64,000 bases of DNA from Phenylobacterium sp. (GCF_030651185.1 NZ_JAUSCJ010000036.1:114430-178429); one strand, 5' to 3'; positions 29,787 to 39,334 are shown, numbered from the stretch's first letter. Translations and numbers: made by a program. The notes: generated by a model not told the origin, from the sequence alone.

Positions 29787-30997
29787 CCCCTCCGCCCCGC
29801 TTCGCGCGGCTGGTCCTCGTCACCCCCGACGGCGCCCTGGTGGGCGCCCTCCCCGCCCTGCCCGTCGCCACGCCTTGGTGGCAGGACGTCGCCCCGGTGA
29901 TCGAGGCTGTGCGCGCGGCGCATGGGGTCGAGATCACGGTGCTGCGGGCGCTGGAGATTGCCCCCAACCCCAAGTCGGTAAAGGTGACCTACCTGGCGGA
30001 GACGCCCGAGCCGGTCGCCGCGGCCGAACCGTGGGACGGCGAGCTGGACGAGCAGCCGCTGCGCAACAGCTACGCCAAACTGGGTGGCCCCGCGGCGGAC
30101 CTCGCCTGGGCCAAGGCCATCCTCGCCGACCAAGGCCTGACGCCGGCGGGCTCGCCGCGCCAGGTGCGCACCTGGAACCTGTCCAGCCTCTGGGCCATCC
30201 CGGTCGTGGGCCAGACGGTCTGGCTGAAGGCCATTCCGCCCTTCTTCGCCCACGAGGCGCCGCTGATCGCCGCCTTGGCGGGCGAAGCCGTGCCCAAACT
30301 GCTCGGCCAGGACGGCGGCCGCTTCCTGATGGCGGAGCTGCCGGGCCAGGACCTGTACGAGGCCGAGATCGACCAGCTGTTCGCGATGGTGGACCTGCTG
30401 GTGGGCCTCCAGGCCAAGTGGGTCGGCCGCGAGGCGGACCTCTTCGCGCTTGGCCTGCCCGACTGGCGCGCGCCGGCCCTGACCGCCGCCATCTCGCAGG
30501 TTTTCGAGCGCACCGCCCCCGAGCTCTCCACCAAGAACCGCGGGGCGCTGACCGCCTTCATCGCCGACCTGCCGCGCCGCTTCGCCGACCTGGCCGCCTG
30601 CGGCCTGCCCGACACCCTGGTTCATGGCGACTTCCACCCCGGCAACCTGCGGGGCGACGGCGCGCGACTGGCGCTGATGGACTGGGGCGACAGCGGGGTG
30701 GGTCATCCCCTGCTGGACTCGTCGGCCTTCCTGGATCGCGTGCCGGCCGAGGCCCTGGACGCCGTGCGCGCCGTGTGGCTCGCCCACTGGCGCGAGGCCG
30801 TCCCCGGCTCCGATCCCGCCAAGGCGCTCGCCCTGCTGGCCCCCATCGCGGCGGCCCGCCAGGCGGTGATCTATCGGGGCTTCCTCGATAGTATCGAGCC
30901 GGCCGAGCACCCTTATCACGCCGCCGATCCGGCCGACTGGCTGACGCGGACGGCGCTACTGGTGCGGGCTGAGCCTAGAGTCGACTCGCCGCGCTGA
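29783..30997 (+). CDS. APH-family (aminoglycoside phosphotransferase-like) kinase
   Basis: 404 aa. The N-terminal ~110 residues contain TPDGALVGALPAL and look like a separate small domain. The C-terminal kinase has the Brenner motif VHGDFHPGNLRGDG and the metal-binding DWGDSGVGHPLLD. Such kinases phosphorylate small hydroxylated molecules (homoserine, choline, antibiotics, sugars); the substrate is unknown. GTG start overlapping the DUF3297 stop. The last 23 bp overlap the convergent oxidoreductase. There is no sign it confers resistance. Confidence 0.83.
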   Translation: MTPPPRFARLVLVTPDGALVGALPALPVATPWWQDVAPVIEAVRAAHGVEITVLRALEIAPNPKSVKVTYLAETPEPVAAAEPWDGELDEQPLRNSYAKLGGPAADLAWAKAILADQGLTPAGSPRQVRTWNLSSLWAIPVVGQTVWLKAIPPFFAHEAPLIAALAGEAVPKLLGQDGGRFLMAELPGQDLYEAEIDQLFAMVDLLVGLQAKWVGREADLFALGLPDWRAPALTAAISQVFERTAPELSTKNRGALTAFIADLPRRFADLAACGLPDTLVHGDFHPGNLRGDGARLALMDWGDSGVGHPLLDSSAFLDRVPAEALDAVRAVWLAHWREAVPGSDPAKALALLAPIAAARQAVIYRGFLDSIEPAEHPYHAADPADWLTRTALLVRAEPRVDSPR

Positions 30998-31958
30998 CGG
31001 CGTCCAGCAGCACCATCTGGGCGATGGAGTCCTTGCCCGAGGTGAGCGGCGCAGGCCCGCCGCGGCAGGCCTCGACGAAGGCGCGGAGCTGGAAATCGTA
31101 GGTGGGGTCGCGGCTGAAGGTCTCGCGGCGCGGTTCGGCGCCGGCGATCTTCACCTCCAGCAGGTGCCCCATCTGCGGGGCCAGGGGATTGATCGCCTTC
31201 AGCGCACCCAGGGTCCCAGTGACCTCGAGCAGGGCAATGGGCGTGTCCTCCACCATCGAACCGCTGATCCGGGCCACCGCCCCGTTTGGAAAGAGAAGTT
31301 CGGCTTCGGTGGAATGATCCACCCCGCCGCGCCCGAAGACCGCGCCCGCCCGCACCACCGTCGGCTCGGCCCAGGCCGCCGTGCGGACCCAGTGCAGGGG
31401 ATAGGCGCCGATATCCAGCAGCGATCCACCGCCCAGCTCGCGCTCGTAGCGGATCTCGCTCCCGTCATCGACGAGCCTGGTCTGGAACACGGCGGAGAGT
31501 TCGCGCACCTCGCCCAGCTCGCCCGACCCGATGATCTCCAGCAGCCGGGCGAACAGCGGGTGATAGCGGTAGTGGAAGGCCTCCATCAGCACCTTGCCGC
31601 TGGTGTCCGCCGCCGCGACCATGGCGCGGGCCTCGTCGGCGTTCATCGCGAAGGGCTTCTCGCACAGGACATGCTTGCCGGCCTGCAGCGCGGCGATGGA
31701 GAGGTCGGCGTGCCGCGAGGGCGTCAGGGCGTTGTAGACGGCGTCGATGTCGGGCCGGGCGATCAGGGCCTCATAGGTCTCGCTGATCTCCGGAACGCCG
31801 TGCAGGTCGGCGAAGGCCCGAGCGCGGGCCGGATCGCGCGCGGCGACGGCGACCACGGTGGCGACGCCGGTGGCCTTGGCCGGCAGGATCATGGCGGCCG
31901 GCGCGATCTTGGCCGCCCCGAGGATGCCGATACGCATAGGCGCCTGTTGGCTCGTCAT
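30975..31958 (-). CDS. Gfo/Idh/MocA-family oxidoreductase
   Basis: 327 aa NAD(P)-dependent dehydrogenase. Rossmann start GILGAAKIAPAAM, the family motif EKPFAMNADEAR (about residues 100-111) with the catalytic Lys, and GGGSLLDIGAYPLHW in the C-terminal domain. Probably acts on a sugar or cyclitol; it resembles trans-dihydrodiol/glucose-6-P 3-dehydrogenase-like members by eye. An in-frame ATG seven codons into the protein (MRIGILG) is an alternative start. Confidence 0.9.
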   Translation of the reverse strand: MTSQQAPMRIGILGAAKIAPAAMILPAKATGVATVVAVAARDPARARAFADLHGVPEISETYEALIARPDIDAVYNALTPSRHADLSIAALQAGKHVLCEKPFAMNADEARAMVAAADTSGKVLMEAFHYRYHPLFARLLEIIGSGELGEVRELSAVFQTRLVDDGSEIRYERELGGGSLLDIGAYPLHWVRTAAWAEPTVVRAGAVFGRGGVDHSTEAELLFPNGAVARISGSMVEDTPIALLEVTGTLGALKAINPLAPQMGHLLEVKIAGAEPRRETFSRDPTYDFQLRAFVEACRGGPAPLTSGKDSIAQMVLLDAVSAASRL

Positions 31959-32061
31959 AGGCTTGTCCCCAACCTTGGTGCGTCAACGCGGCGCGTGCAT
32001 TGCTTTAGCCGGTGGGGCGATTCATACCGAGGCCCCATCGAATCGATCCAGTTTCCCAACC

Positions 32062-34107
32062 ATGTCCAACAAGCCCGTTCCCCAGGCTTCCCTCTTCGAC
32101 GACGCCCTCAATCCCGCCCCGGCCGCGCCGCTGGCCGAGAGCCATGAACCGCGCCCCGATCCGGCGATCACCGGGGGCTATTCGGCCAAGGACATCGAGG
32201 TCCTCGAAGGGCTGGAGCCGGTCCGCAAGCGCCCTGGCATGTATATCGGCGGCACCGACGAGCGCGCCCTGCACCACCTGTTCGCCGAGGTGCTGGACAA
32301 CTCCATGGACGAGGCCGTCGCCGGCCACGCCAAGATCATCGAGGTGATGCTCGACGCCGACGGCATGCTGACGGTGAAGGACGACGGCCGCGGCATCCCC
32401 GTCGACCCGCACCCCAAGCATCCGGGCAAGTCGGCCCTGGAAGTGATCATGACCGTCCTGCACTCGGGCGGGAAGTTCTCCGGCAAGGCCTACGAGACCT
32501 CCGGCGGCCTTCACGGCGTCGGCATCTCCGTCGTCAACGCCCTGTCCGAGCGCGTCGAGGTGACCGCCTTCAAGGACGGGTTCGAATGGCGTCAGGCCTT
32601 CACCCGCGGCAAGGCCATCGGCGGCATCGAGAAGCTGGGCGCCACCAAGAAGCACGGCACCAACATCGCGTTCTCGCCCGACCCGGTCATCTTCGGCGAG
32701 GGCGTGGCCTTCAAGCCGGCCCGCCTCTACCGGATGGCGCGGTCGAAGGCCTACCTGTTCGGTGGGGTCGAGATCCGCTGGAAATGCGATCCGTCGCGCA
32801 TCCAGGACCAGACCCCGGCCGAGGCCACGTTCCGCTTCCCCAACGGCCTGGCCGACTTCCTGGCTGAGCGGGTCAAGGGCATCGAGACCGTCACCCCCGA
32901 GCCCTTCGCTGGGCGCTACGAGCGCAAGGGCGAGGCCGGCAAGGTTGAGTGGGCGGTCACCTGGACGCCCGCCGGGTTCGGCGAGGCCGACAGCTTCATG
33001 CAGTCCTACTGCAACACCGTTCCCACCCCGGAGGGCGGCACCCACGAGGTCGGTCTGCGCGCGGCCCTGACCCGGGGCCTGAAGGCCTATGCCGAACTGA
33101 CCGGCGAGAAGCGGGGCGGGATCATCACCGCCGACGACGTGGTCTCCCAGGCCGGTTGCCTGGTCAGCGTCTTTGTCTCCAATCCGGAATTCCAGGGCCA
33201 GACCAAGGAGCGGCTGTCCTCCAGCGACGCCCAGCGCCTGGTGGAAAACGCCCTGCGCGACCCCTTCGACCACTGGCTCACCGCCCAGCCCAAGGCCGCC
33301 AGCGCGCTGCTGGAGTTCGTGGTCGAGCGCGCCGAGGAACGCCTCAAGCGCCGCCGCGACAAGGACGTGGCGCGCGCCTCGGCAACGCGAAAGTTACGCC
33401 TGCCCGGCAAGCTGGCGGACTGTTCGGCCAACGCCATCGATGGGGCCGAGATCTTCCTGGTCGAAGGCGACAGCGCCGGCGGCTCGGCCAAGCAGGCCCG
33501 CGACCGCCGCACCCAGGCCATCCTGCCCCTGCGCGGCAAAATCCTGAACGTGGCCTCGGCCACGCTCGACAAGATGGGGGCCAACAAGGAGCTCTCGGAC
33601 CTGATGCTGGCGCTCGGCGTCCAGGCGGGCTCCAGGTTCAAGGAAGAGGACCTGCGCTACGAGCGCGTGGTGATCATGACCGACGCCGACGTGGACGGCG
33701 CCCACATCGCCAGCCTGCTGATCACCTTCTTCTACCGGACCATGCCCGACATGATCCGGTCGGGGCGACTGTATCTGGCCCTACCCCCGCTCTACCGGAT
33801 GAGCCACGGCGGCAAGACGATCTATGCCCGCGACGACGCCCATCGCGAGGAGCTGCTGGCCACCGAGTTCAAGGGCAAGAAGCCGGAAATCGGGCGCTTC
33901 AAGGGCCTGGGCGAGATGATGCCGGCCCAGCTCAAGGAAACCACCATGGACCCCAAGAAGCGGATCCTGGCGCGCGTCACCCTGCCCCGCTCCGAGGAGG
34001 CCGTGGAGGACCTGGTGGAGGCGCTGATGGGCCGTAAACCGGAGCTTCGCTTCCGCTTCATCCAGGAGAACGCCGAGTTCGCCGCCGCCGACCTGGACTG
34101 GACCTAG
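32062..34107 (+). CDS. parE: DNA topoisomerase IV subunit B
   Basis: 681 aa. GHKL ATPase with AEVLDNSMDEAVAG, DDGRGIPVD and the glycine loop GGLHGVGISVVNALS, then a transducer domain, then a Toprim domain with EGDSAGGSAKQARDR and the metal-binding DADVDGAHI. It decatenates sister chromosomes with ParC. It lacks the extra C-terminal insertion of GyrB and has the compact length of ParE, which decides the call. The first 54 residues form a poorly conserved Pro/Ala-rich lead. Confidence 0.93.
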   Translation: MSNKPVPQASLFDDALNPAPAAPLAESHEPRPDPAITGGYSAKDIEVLEGLEPVRKRPGMYIGGTDERALHHLFAEVLDNSMDEAVAGHAKIIEVMLDADGMLTVKDDGRGIPVDPHPKHPGKSALEVIMTVLHSGGKFSGKAYETSGGLHGVGISVVNALSERVEVTAFKDGFEWRQAFTRGKAIGGIEKLGATKKHGTNIAFSPDPVIFGEGVAFKPARLYRMARSKAYLFGGVEIRWKCDPSRIQDQTPAEATFRFPNGLADFLAERVKGIETVTPEPFAGRYERKGEAGKVEWAVTWTPAGFGEADSFMQSYCNTVPTPEGGTHEVGLRAALTRGLKAYAELTGEKRGGIITADDVVSQAGCLVSVFVSNPEFQGQTKERLSSSDAQRLVENALRDPFDHWLTAQPKAASALLEFVVERAEERLKRRRDKDVARASATRKLRLPGKLADCSANAIDGAEIFLVEGDSAGGSAKQARDRRTQAILPLRGKILNVASATLDKMGANKELSDLMLALGVQAGSRFKEEDLRYERVVIMTDADVDGAHIASLLITFFYRTMPDMIRSGRLYLALPPLYRMSHGGKTIYARDDAHREELLATEFKGKKPEIGRFKGLGEMMPAQLKETTMDPKKRILARVTLPRSEEAVEDLVEALMGRKPELRFRFIQENAEFAAADLDWT

Positions 34108-34254
34108 AGGCGCTTAGCTGAACCACACGTCGCGGAACGCGTTGACTTGAAGGCGGTAGCCCCTATCTTCCGCCGCGCGCAACGATCGCCGTCCGCGCCG
34201 CCCGGGTTTCGCATTGCCTCGTTTTAGGGCGCGTTCCCGCCCACATTGCAACTG

Positions 34255-36075
34255 ATGACCGAATTTTCTGAACTGGGCCTATCGCCCGCTACGCTCCAGG
34301 CCGTGGCCGACACCGGCTACACCACCGCCACGCCGATCCAGGCCGAGGCCATCCCCGTCGCCCTACAGGGTCGCGACGTGCTCGGGATCGCCCAGACCGG
34401 CACGGGCAAGACCGCCGCCTTCACCCTGCCGATGATCGATCGACTGGCCGCCGGCCGGTCCAAGGCGCGCATGCCGCGCGCCCTCGTCATCGCGCCGACC
34501 CGCGAACTGGCCGACCAGGTTTCGCTATCCTTCGAGAAATACGCCAAGGGCCAGAAGCAGAAGCTCTCCTGGGCCCTGCTGATCGGCGGGGTCTCCTTCG
34601 GGGACCAGGAAGCCAAGCTGGACCGGGGCGTCGACGTCCTGATCGCCACGCCGGGCCGCCTGTTGGACCATTTCGAGCGCGGCAAGCTGCTGATGACCGG
34701 GGTGCAGATCCTGGTGGTCGACGAAGCCGACCGCATGCTCGACATGGGCTTCATCCCCGACATCGAGCGCATCTTCAAGCTGACGCCCGCCAAGAAGCAG
34801 ACCCTGTTCTTCTCGGCCACCATGCCGCCGGAAATCACCCGGCTCACCAAGCAGTTCCTCAATGATCCGGTCCGGATCGAGGCGACGCGCCCGGCCACCA
34901 CCGCCGACACCATCACCCAGTACCTGGTCCGCCTCCCAACCGCCGACGCCAAGGCCAAGCGTACCGCTCTGCGGATGCTGATCGGCGCCGACGACGTGCG
35001 TAACGGCATCGTCTTCTGCAACCGCAAGTCCGAAGTCGATGTCGTCGCCAAGTCCCTGAAGACGCACGGCTTCGACGCCGCGCCGATCCATGGCGACCTG
35101 GACCAGGCGACCCGGATGCGCACGCTGGAAGCCTTCCGCAAGGGCGAGCTGAAGCTGCTCTGCGCCTCCGACGTGGCCGCTCGCGGCCTGGACGTGCCGG
35201 ACGTCAGCCACGTCTTCAACTACGACGTCCCCCATCACGCCGACGACTATGTCCACCGCATCGGCCGCACCGGCCGGGCCGGCAAGCTGGGCAAGACCTA
35301 CATGATCGTCACGCCGGCCGATGCGAAGAACATCGACAAGGTGCTGAAGCTCATCGGCAAGGCGCCGGAAGAGATCGTTCTCGAAGGCGTCGACTTCGCC
35401 TCCATCAAGGACGAGAAGCGCAGCGACAGCCGCAGCGGCGGTCGTGACCGCGGCCGGGGCGGCGAACGCTCGTCGGGCCGTGGGGACCGCGATCGCGACC
35501 GTGAGCGTCCGCGCGCGCCGCACGGTGAGGTCGCGTCTTTGGAACCCTTCGTCGCCGATCCGGACGCCGTCCGCGCGCCGAAACCTGAACCGGTGGCCGG
35601 AGAGGCCAAGGCCGAACGCGCGCCCCGCGCGCGGGGCCGCAACCGTGGCCGCGCCAACCCGGACGCCGAATCGGCGCCCGCCGAGGCCGTGGCGCAGCCG
35701 ACGGAAGCCCGTCCCGAGCGTGAACCTCGCCCAGCGCGGGAAGCGCGTCCTGAACGTGAAGCGCGCCCAGAGCGTGAGTCCCGCCCCGAGCGCGAGCCGC
35801 GGGCCGAACGCAACGATCGTCCGGCGCGTACGGACCGTCCCGACCGCGCGCCGCGCGCCGAGGCCGCCGAGCGTCCGGAACGCACGGAGCGTCCGCGCCG
35901 CGAACGTGAGGAGCGCCCCCGCGCCGCCGCCTCTGAGTCGCGCCCCTCGCGCGAACGCGACCGCGATCGTCCGCGCCGCGAGGAACGGGACGACGGCGAC
36001 CGCGTGGTGGGCTTCGGCAACGACATGCCAGCCTTCCTGAAGGTCGCGCCCACCCGCCCTCCGAGTGACGACTAG
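34255..36075 (+). CDS. rhlE: DEAD-box RNA helicase, RhlE-type, with long charged tail
   Basis: 606 aa. Helicase core about 1-380: Q motif TPIQAEAIP, motif I AQTGTGKT, Ia PTRELADQ, DEAD as VDEADRM, SAT in FSATM, VI as HRIGRTGRAG. The C-terminal ~230 residues are disordered, very rich in Arg, Glu and Pro, with repeated RPERE-like units (about 480-570), ending GNDMPAFLKVAP. ATG at 34255 preferred over a TTG three codons earlier. In Caulobacter, RhlB and RhlE are known degradosome-associated helicases; RNase E is encoded 26 kb away. Confidence 0.9.
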   Translation: MTEFSELGLSPATLQAVADTGYTTATPIQAEAIPVALQGRDVLGIAQTGTGKTAAFTLPMIDRLAAGRSKARMPRALVIAPTRELADQVSLSFEKYAKGQKQKLSWALLIGGVSFGDQEAKLDRGVDVLIATPGRLLDHFERGKLLMTGVQILVVDEADRMLDMGFIPDIERIFKLTPAKKQTLFFSATMPPEITRLTKQFLNDPVRIEATRPATTADTITQYLVRLPTADAKAKRTALRMLIGADDVRNGIVFCNRKSEVDVVAKSLKTHGFDAAPIHGDLDQATRMRTLEAFRKGELKLLCASDVAARGLDVPDVSHVFNYDVPHHADDYVHRIGRTGRAGKLGKTYMIVTPADAKNIDKVLKLIGKAPEEIVLEGVDFASIKDEKRSDSRSGGRDRGRGGERSSGRGDRDRDRERPRAPHGEVASLEPFVADPDAVRAPKPEPVAGEAKAERAPRARGRNRGRANPDAESAPAEAVAQPTEARPEREPRPAREARPEREARPERESRPEREPRAERNDRPARTDRPDRAPRAEAAERPERTERPRREREERPRAAASESRPSRERDRDRPRREERDDGDRVVGFGNDMPAFLKVAPTRPPSDD

Positions 36076-36091
36076 CCGACACAACCCGCGA

Positions 36092-36119
36092 AAACGAGCG
36101 GCGCTTTAACGGCTCGTTT
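36092..36119 (+). terminator. Probable terminator after rhlE
   Basis: AAACGAGC (36092-36099) pairs with GCTCGTTT (36112-36119) around a 12-nt loop, 16 bp after the helicase stop. No long U-run follows, so it may work weakly or only stabilise the 3' end. Confidence 0.55.
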
Positions 36120-36148
36120 GGCTATATCGGATATCTTCGTTTGCAGAT

Positions 36149-36182
36149 CAGCTCGCATCCACCTGGGGGCGGATACGAGCTG
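36149..36182 (+). promoter_or_regulatory. 12-bp inverted repeat just upstream of the diguanylate cyclase
   Basis: CAGCTCGCATCC and GGATACGAGCTG face each other with one mismatch and a 10-nt loop. They end 19 bp before the ATG. In RNA it would form a stable hairpin close to the ribosome-binding site (GGGG near 36193); in DNA it could be an operator. Confidence 0.45.
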
Positions 36183-36201
36183 AACATTCGGGGATGACCG
36201 C

Positions 36202-37257
36202 ATGACCGCTGGGATCGAAGTCAAGCTGCGCGGGCCGGACGCCTATATCCTGGCGCGCAAGGCTCTCTCGGCCATGGAACAGCATCAGATCTGGCCTACG
36301 GCGGTCAATTTCGAGCTGTGGACCCATTGCGTCGGAGATCCCGATGGCGAGCTGGCCCGCGAGATCACCCGCATCATCTCCACCGGTGAGGCCTTCACCG
36401 ACAACCTGAGCGATGAACTGGCGGCGGTCTATCTGCCCAAGGCGCGCCTCAACGAACAGATTCGCGACGCCGGCGACGCCCTGACCAAGGAATTGGCCAG
36501 CGTCTCCCAGGCCATCGAGACCGCCCAGAAGTCCAGCGTCGCCTACGGCCAGACCCTGGCCACGGCGTCGAAGTCGCTGAGCGAGCAGGACGATGTGACC
36601 GGGGTGAGGTCGATGATCGACACCCTCGCCACCGCCACCAAGCGCGTCCAGAAGGAAAACAAGTCGCTGGAGAAGCGTCTCAGCGACTCGACGGCCGAGG
36701 TGGCCCGCCTGCGCGATCATCTCGAGCAGGTGCGCCGCGACGCCACCACCGACGGCTTGACCAACCTGGCCAACCGCAAGGCCTTCGACGATGAGCTGGA
36801 GCGCGCCTGCGCCCAGGCAGACGCCAAGGGCGAGAGCCTGGCGCTGGCGGTCATCGACATCGACCACTTCAAGAACTTCAACGACACGTGGGGCCACCAG
36901 ACCGGCGACCAGGTCATCCGCTACGTCGCCAGCGTAATCGGTGGCCGCGGAGCCTCGCCCAGATTCGCCGCCCGCTACGGCGGCGAGGAATTCGCCCTGA
37001 TCTTCCCGCGGGAGAGCGGCGATATCGCCATCGCCACCCTGGAGGACATCCGTGAGGAAGTGTCTTCGCGGATGCTCAAGCGCCGGTCCACCGACGAAGA
37101 CCTCGGAACCATCACCGTCTCCGCTGGCCTGGCCGAACGCCTGCCCGGCGAGAGCGCTCACAACTTTGTGGAGCGCGCCGACGGGGCGCTCTATGCCTCC
37201 AAGCGCGGTGGCCGCAACCGGGTCAGCCGCGCCGAGAGGATCGCGGCCGCCGCCTAG
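36202..37257 (+). CDS. Diguanylate cyclase (GGDEF), soluble
   Basis: 351 aa, cytoplasmic, no transmembrane segment. N-terminal helical region about 1-180 including a coiled coil (KRVQKENKSLEKRLSDSTAEV), then a GGDEF domain with active-site RYGGEEF and metal Asp in VIDIDHFKNFND. Predicted to make c-di-GMP. At the I-site position (RxxD a few residues before GGEEF) it has RFAA, so product inhibition at the usual site is likely lost. A tail of GRNRVSRAERI is basic. Single gene, with an inverted repeat just upstream. Confidence 0.9.
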   Translation: MTAGIEVKLRGPDAYILARKALSAMEQHQIWPTAVNFELWTHCVGDPDGELAREITRIISTGEAFTDNLSDELAAVYLPKARLNEQIRDAGDALTKELASVSQAIETAQKSSVAYGQTLATASKSLSEQDDVTGVRSMIDTLATATKRVQKENKSLEKRLSDSTAEVARLRDHLEQVRRDATTDGLTNLANRKAFDDELERACAQADAKGESLALAVIDIDHFKNFNDTWGHQTGDQVIRYVASVIGGRGASPRFAARYGGEEFALIFPRESGDIAIATLEDIREEVSSRMLKRRSTDEDLGTITVSAGLAERLPGESAHNFVERADGALYASKRGGRNRVSRAERIAAAA

Positions 37258-37339
37258 TCCGGCGGACGGCGCTTTTCCCCTAGCCTGACGCCGGGGTATC
37301 CTCCCTTAGATCGCGCGCAACGACGCCTGGGAGGAAACG

Positions 37340-38143
37340 ATGGCCTATACGAAACTCAAGACGTCCGTGCAGGACGGCATCGGCCTGATCACCATGGCCG
37401 ATCCGGGAACCCTGAACGCCGCCGGCCTCGACCTGATGGACGAGTTGCAGCAGGCCTTCGACACCTTCGCCAAACCTGACTCCGGCGTCCGCTGCGTCGT
37501 TCTGACCGGCGAGGGGCGCGGCTTCTGCTCGGGCGCCAATCTATCGGGCCGTGGCGGCCCGCAGGCGCCCGCCCCTGATCCTGAGGGCCCCGACGCCGGC
37601 GCGGCGCTGGAGAGCGTCTACAATCCCTTCATGAAGGGCTTGCGGGACTATCCCATGCCCATCGTCACCGCCGTGAACGGCGTGGCAGCCGGGGTTGGTT
37701 GTTCGCTGGCGCTGATGGGCGACATCATCGTGGCCGCTGAAAGCGCCTATTTCCTGCAGGCCTTCCGCCGCATCGGCCTGGTGCCGGACGGCGGATCGAC
37801 CTACCTGCTGCCCCGCCTGATCGGCAAGGCGCGCGCCATGGAGATGGCCCTGTTGGGCGAACGCCTGCCGGCCAAGACCGCGCTGGACTGGGGCCTGATC
37901 AACCGCTGCGTGGCCGACGACGCCCTGTTGGCCACGGCCATGGAACTGGCCACGGCGCTGGCCACCGGCCCCTGGGCCCTGGGTTCGATCCGCAAGCTGA
38001 TCTGGGAGAGCCTGGACGCCGAATGGTCCGACCAGCTCCACGCCGAGCGCACGGCCCAGAAACACGCCGGCCGGACCGAGGATTCCCGCGAGGGCGTGCT
38101 GGCCTTCCTGCAGAAGCGTCCCGCCGCCTTCACCGGCCGCTAG
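37340..38143 (+). CDS. Enoyl-CoA hydratase/isomerase
   Basis: 267 aa crotonase-fold enzyme. CoA/oxyanion motifs GRGFCSGANLSG and NGVAAGVGCSLALMGD, followed by FRRIGLVPDGGSTYLLPRLIG, in which the aspartate of PDGG takes the place of a common catalytic glutamate as in isomerase-like members. Could be a hydratase or isomerase in fatty acid or phenylacetate breakdown (PaaG-like). A TTG-start glutathione transferase begins 4 bp downstream, so the two are coexpressed. Confidence 0.9.
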   Translation: MAYTKLKTSVQDGIGLITMADPGTLNAAGLDLMDELQQAFDTFAKPDSGVRCVVLTGEGRGFCSGANLSGRGGPQAPAPDPEGPDAGAALESVYNPFMKGLRDYPMPIVTAVNGVAAGVGCSLALMGDIIVAAESAYFLQAFRRIGLVPDGGSTYLLPRLIGKARAMEMALLGERLPAKTALDWGLINRCVADDALLATAMELATALATGPWALGSIRKLIWESLDAEWSDQLHAERTAQKHAGRTEDSREGVLAFLQKRPAAFTGR

Positions 38144-38147
38144 GGGG

Positions 38148-38813
38148 TTGCTCACCGTCCATCACCTGAACAACTCCCGCTCGCAACGGGTGCTGTGGCT
38201 GCTTGAGGAGTTGGGAACACCCTATGAAATCAAGTTCTACCAGCGTGATCCTGCCACCATGCTGGCGCCGCCGGAGCTGAAGGCGGTCCACCCCCTGGGC
38301 AAGTCGCCGGTGATCACCGTGGACGGCGGCGTGCTGGCCGAGACCGGCGCCATCGTCGACTACATCGTCGCCCGCTATGGCGGCGGCAAGCTGATCCCGC
38401 CCCCCAGGACGCCCGAGCGACTGGCCTGGAACTACTGGCTGCACGCCGCCGAGGGGTCGGCCATGCCGCCGCTGCTGCTGAAGCTGGTGTTCAGCGCCCT
38501 CCCCGCCCGGGCTCCGGGTCTGCTTCGCGGACTGGTGAAGTCCATCGCCGCACGGGCCGAGGCTGGCTTCATCGACCCGCAGCTGACCACCCTGTTCGAC
38601 TACTGGGAGGGCGTGCTCAGCCGAACCGAGTGGTTCGCTGGCCCCGAGTTCACCGCCGCCGATGTCATGATGAGCTTCCCCATCGAGGCCGCTGCCGACC
38701 GGGCCGGCGCGCTGAACGGCCGACCGCGGCTAGCGGCGTTCCTGCAAAAGATCCACGCCCGGCCGGCCTACAGGCGCGCCCTGGAGAAGGGCGGCCCCTA
38801 CGCCTATGGGTGA
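38148..38813 (+). CDS. Glutathione S-transferase
   Basis: 221 aa. Thioredoxin-fold N-domain starting LTVHHLNNSRSQRVLWLLEELGTPYEI with the Ser of NNSRSQRV as the likely glutathione-activating residue, then HPLGKSPVITVDG and ETGAIVDYI. The C-terminal helical domain ends with FTAADVMMSFP and RPAYRRAL. Typical size for bacterial GSTs. Start TTG, 4 bp after the crotonase stop. The substrate is unknown. Its last 10 bp overlap the convergent DUF2087 gene. Confidence 0.92.
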   Translation: MLTVHHLNNSRSQRVLWLLEELGTPYEIKFYQRDPATMLAPPELKAVHPLGKSPVITVDGGVLAETGAIVDYIVARYGGGKLIPPPRTPERLAWNYWLHAAEGSAMPPLLLKLVFSALPARAPGLLRGLVKSIAARAEAGFIDPQLTTLFDYWEGVLSRTEWFAGPEFTAADVMMSFPIEAAADRAGALNGRPRLAAFLQKIHARPAYRRALEKGGPYAYG

Positions 38814-39334
38814 GCCACCTGGCTGATGACGGCCGCGGCCGTCGCGGGCGGAGCCTGTTCGATGCGGCGGTAGACCCGGCAGTCGTCGGTGCGAAACACC
38901 AGGCCGACACCGAACAGGTCGCGGCGCAGGATGGCGTGGTCGCCGAAGTCGTGCAGGCCCTGCAGCAGCCGACTGATCTCCTGCTCGCTATACTCCTGGC
39001 GCGGTGGAATTTTCGACCACAGGACCCAGAGGGCCAGGATCTGGTCGCCGCGCCGGGCCGGCCAGCGCAACAGACGGCCGGCGGCGTCGAAACAGCGGAC
39101 CGTTCGCGCCACGGCCTTGTGGTCCACGGGGTCGGCTGGGGGCTGGGGCGGCGCGGGCGAGCTTTCAGGCTCGGCCCGCAGGTGCTGGAAATTCCGGTGG
39201 CCGGCCGAGCGGGCCAGCATGTTCAGCAACTCAACGTGGCCCGGCACGCCCTCGTGGTTCACCAGTTGGGCGCGCAACGCCTTGGCGAAGCCGGAGACGT
39301 CCTGAGTCTGCAGGGCGATGGTGGTTCTCGACAT
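38804..39334 (-). CDS. DUF2087 domain protein
   Basis: 176 aa. The C-terminal half matches DUF2087: RLLRWPARRGDQILALWVLWSKIPPRQEYSEQEISRLL, then FGDHAILRRDL. The N-terminal half (about 1-60, RSAGHRNFQHLRA) resembles the glyoxalase-superfamily-type helix found in some fused members. DUF2087 is often joined to HTH transcription regulators, but here no helix-turn-helix is evident. Function unknown. Transcribed away from katG with its promoter side in the 209-bp gap. Confidence 0.8.
   Translation of the reverse strand: MSRTTIALQTQDVSGFAKALRAQLVNHEGVPGHVELLNMLARSAGHRNFQHLRAEPESSPAPPQPPADPVDHKAVARTVRCFDAAGRLLRWPARRGDQILALWVLWSKIPPRQEYSEQEISRLLQGLHDFGDHAILRRDLFGVGLVFRTDDCRVYRRIEQAPPATAAAVISQVAHP

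Noticed and set aside
34108..34254. Possible small RNA or riboswitch before rhlE
   Set aside because: No clear hairpin or known motif; 147 bp read as an ordinary untranslated leader.
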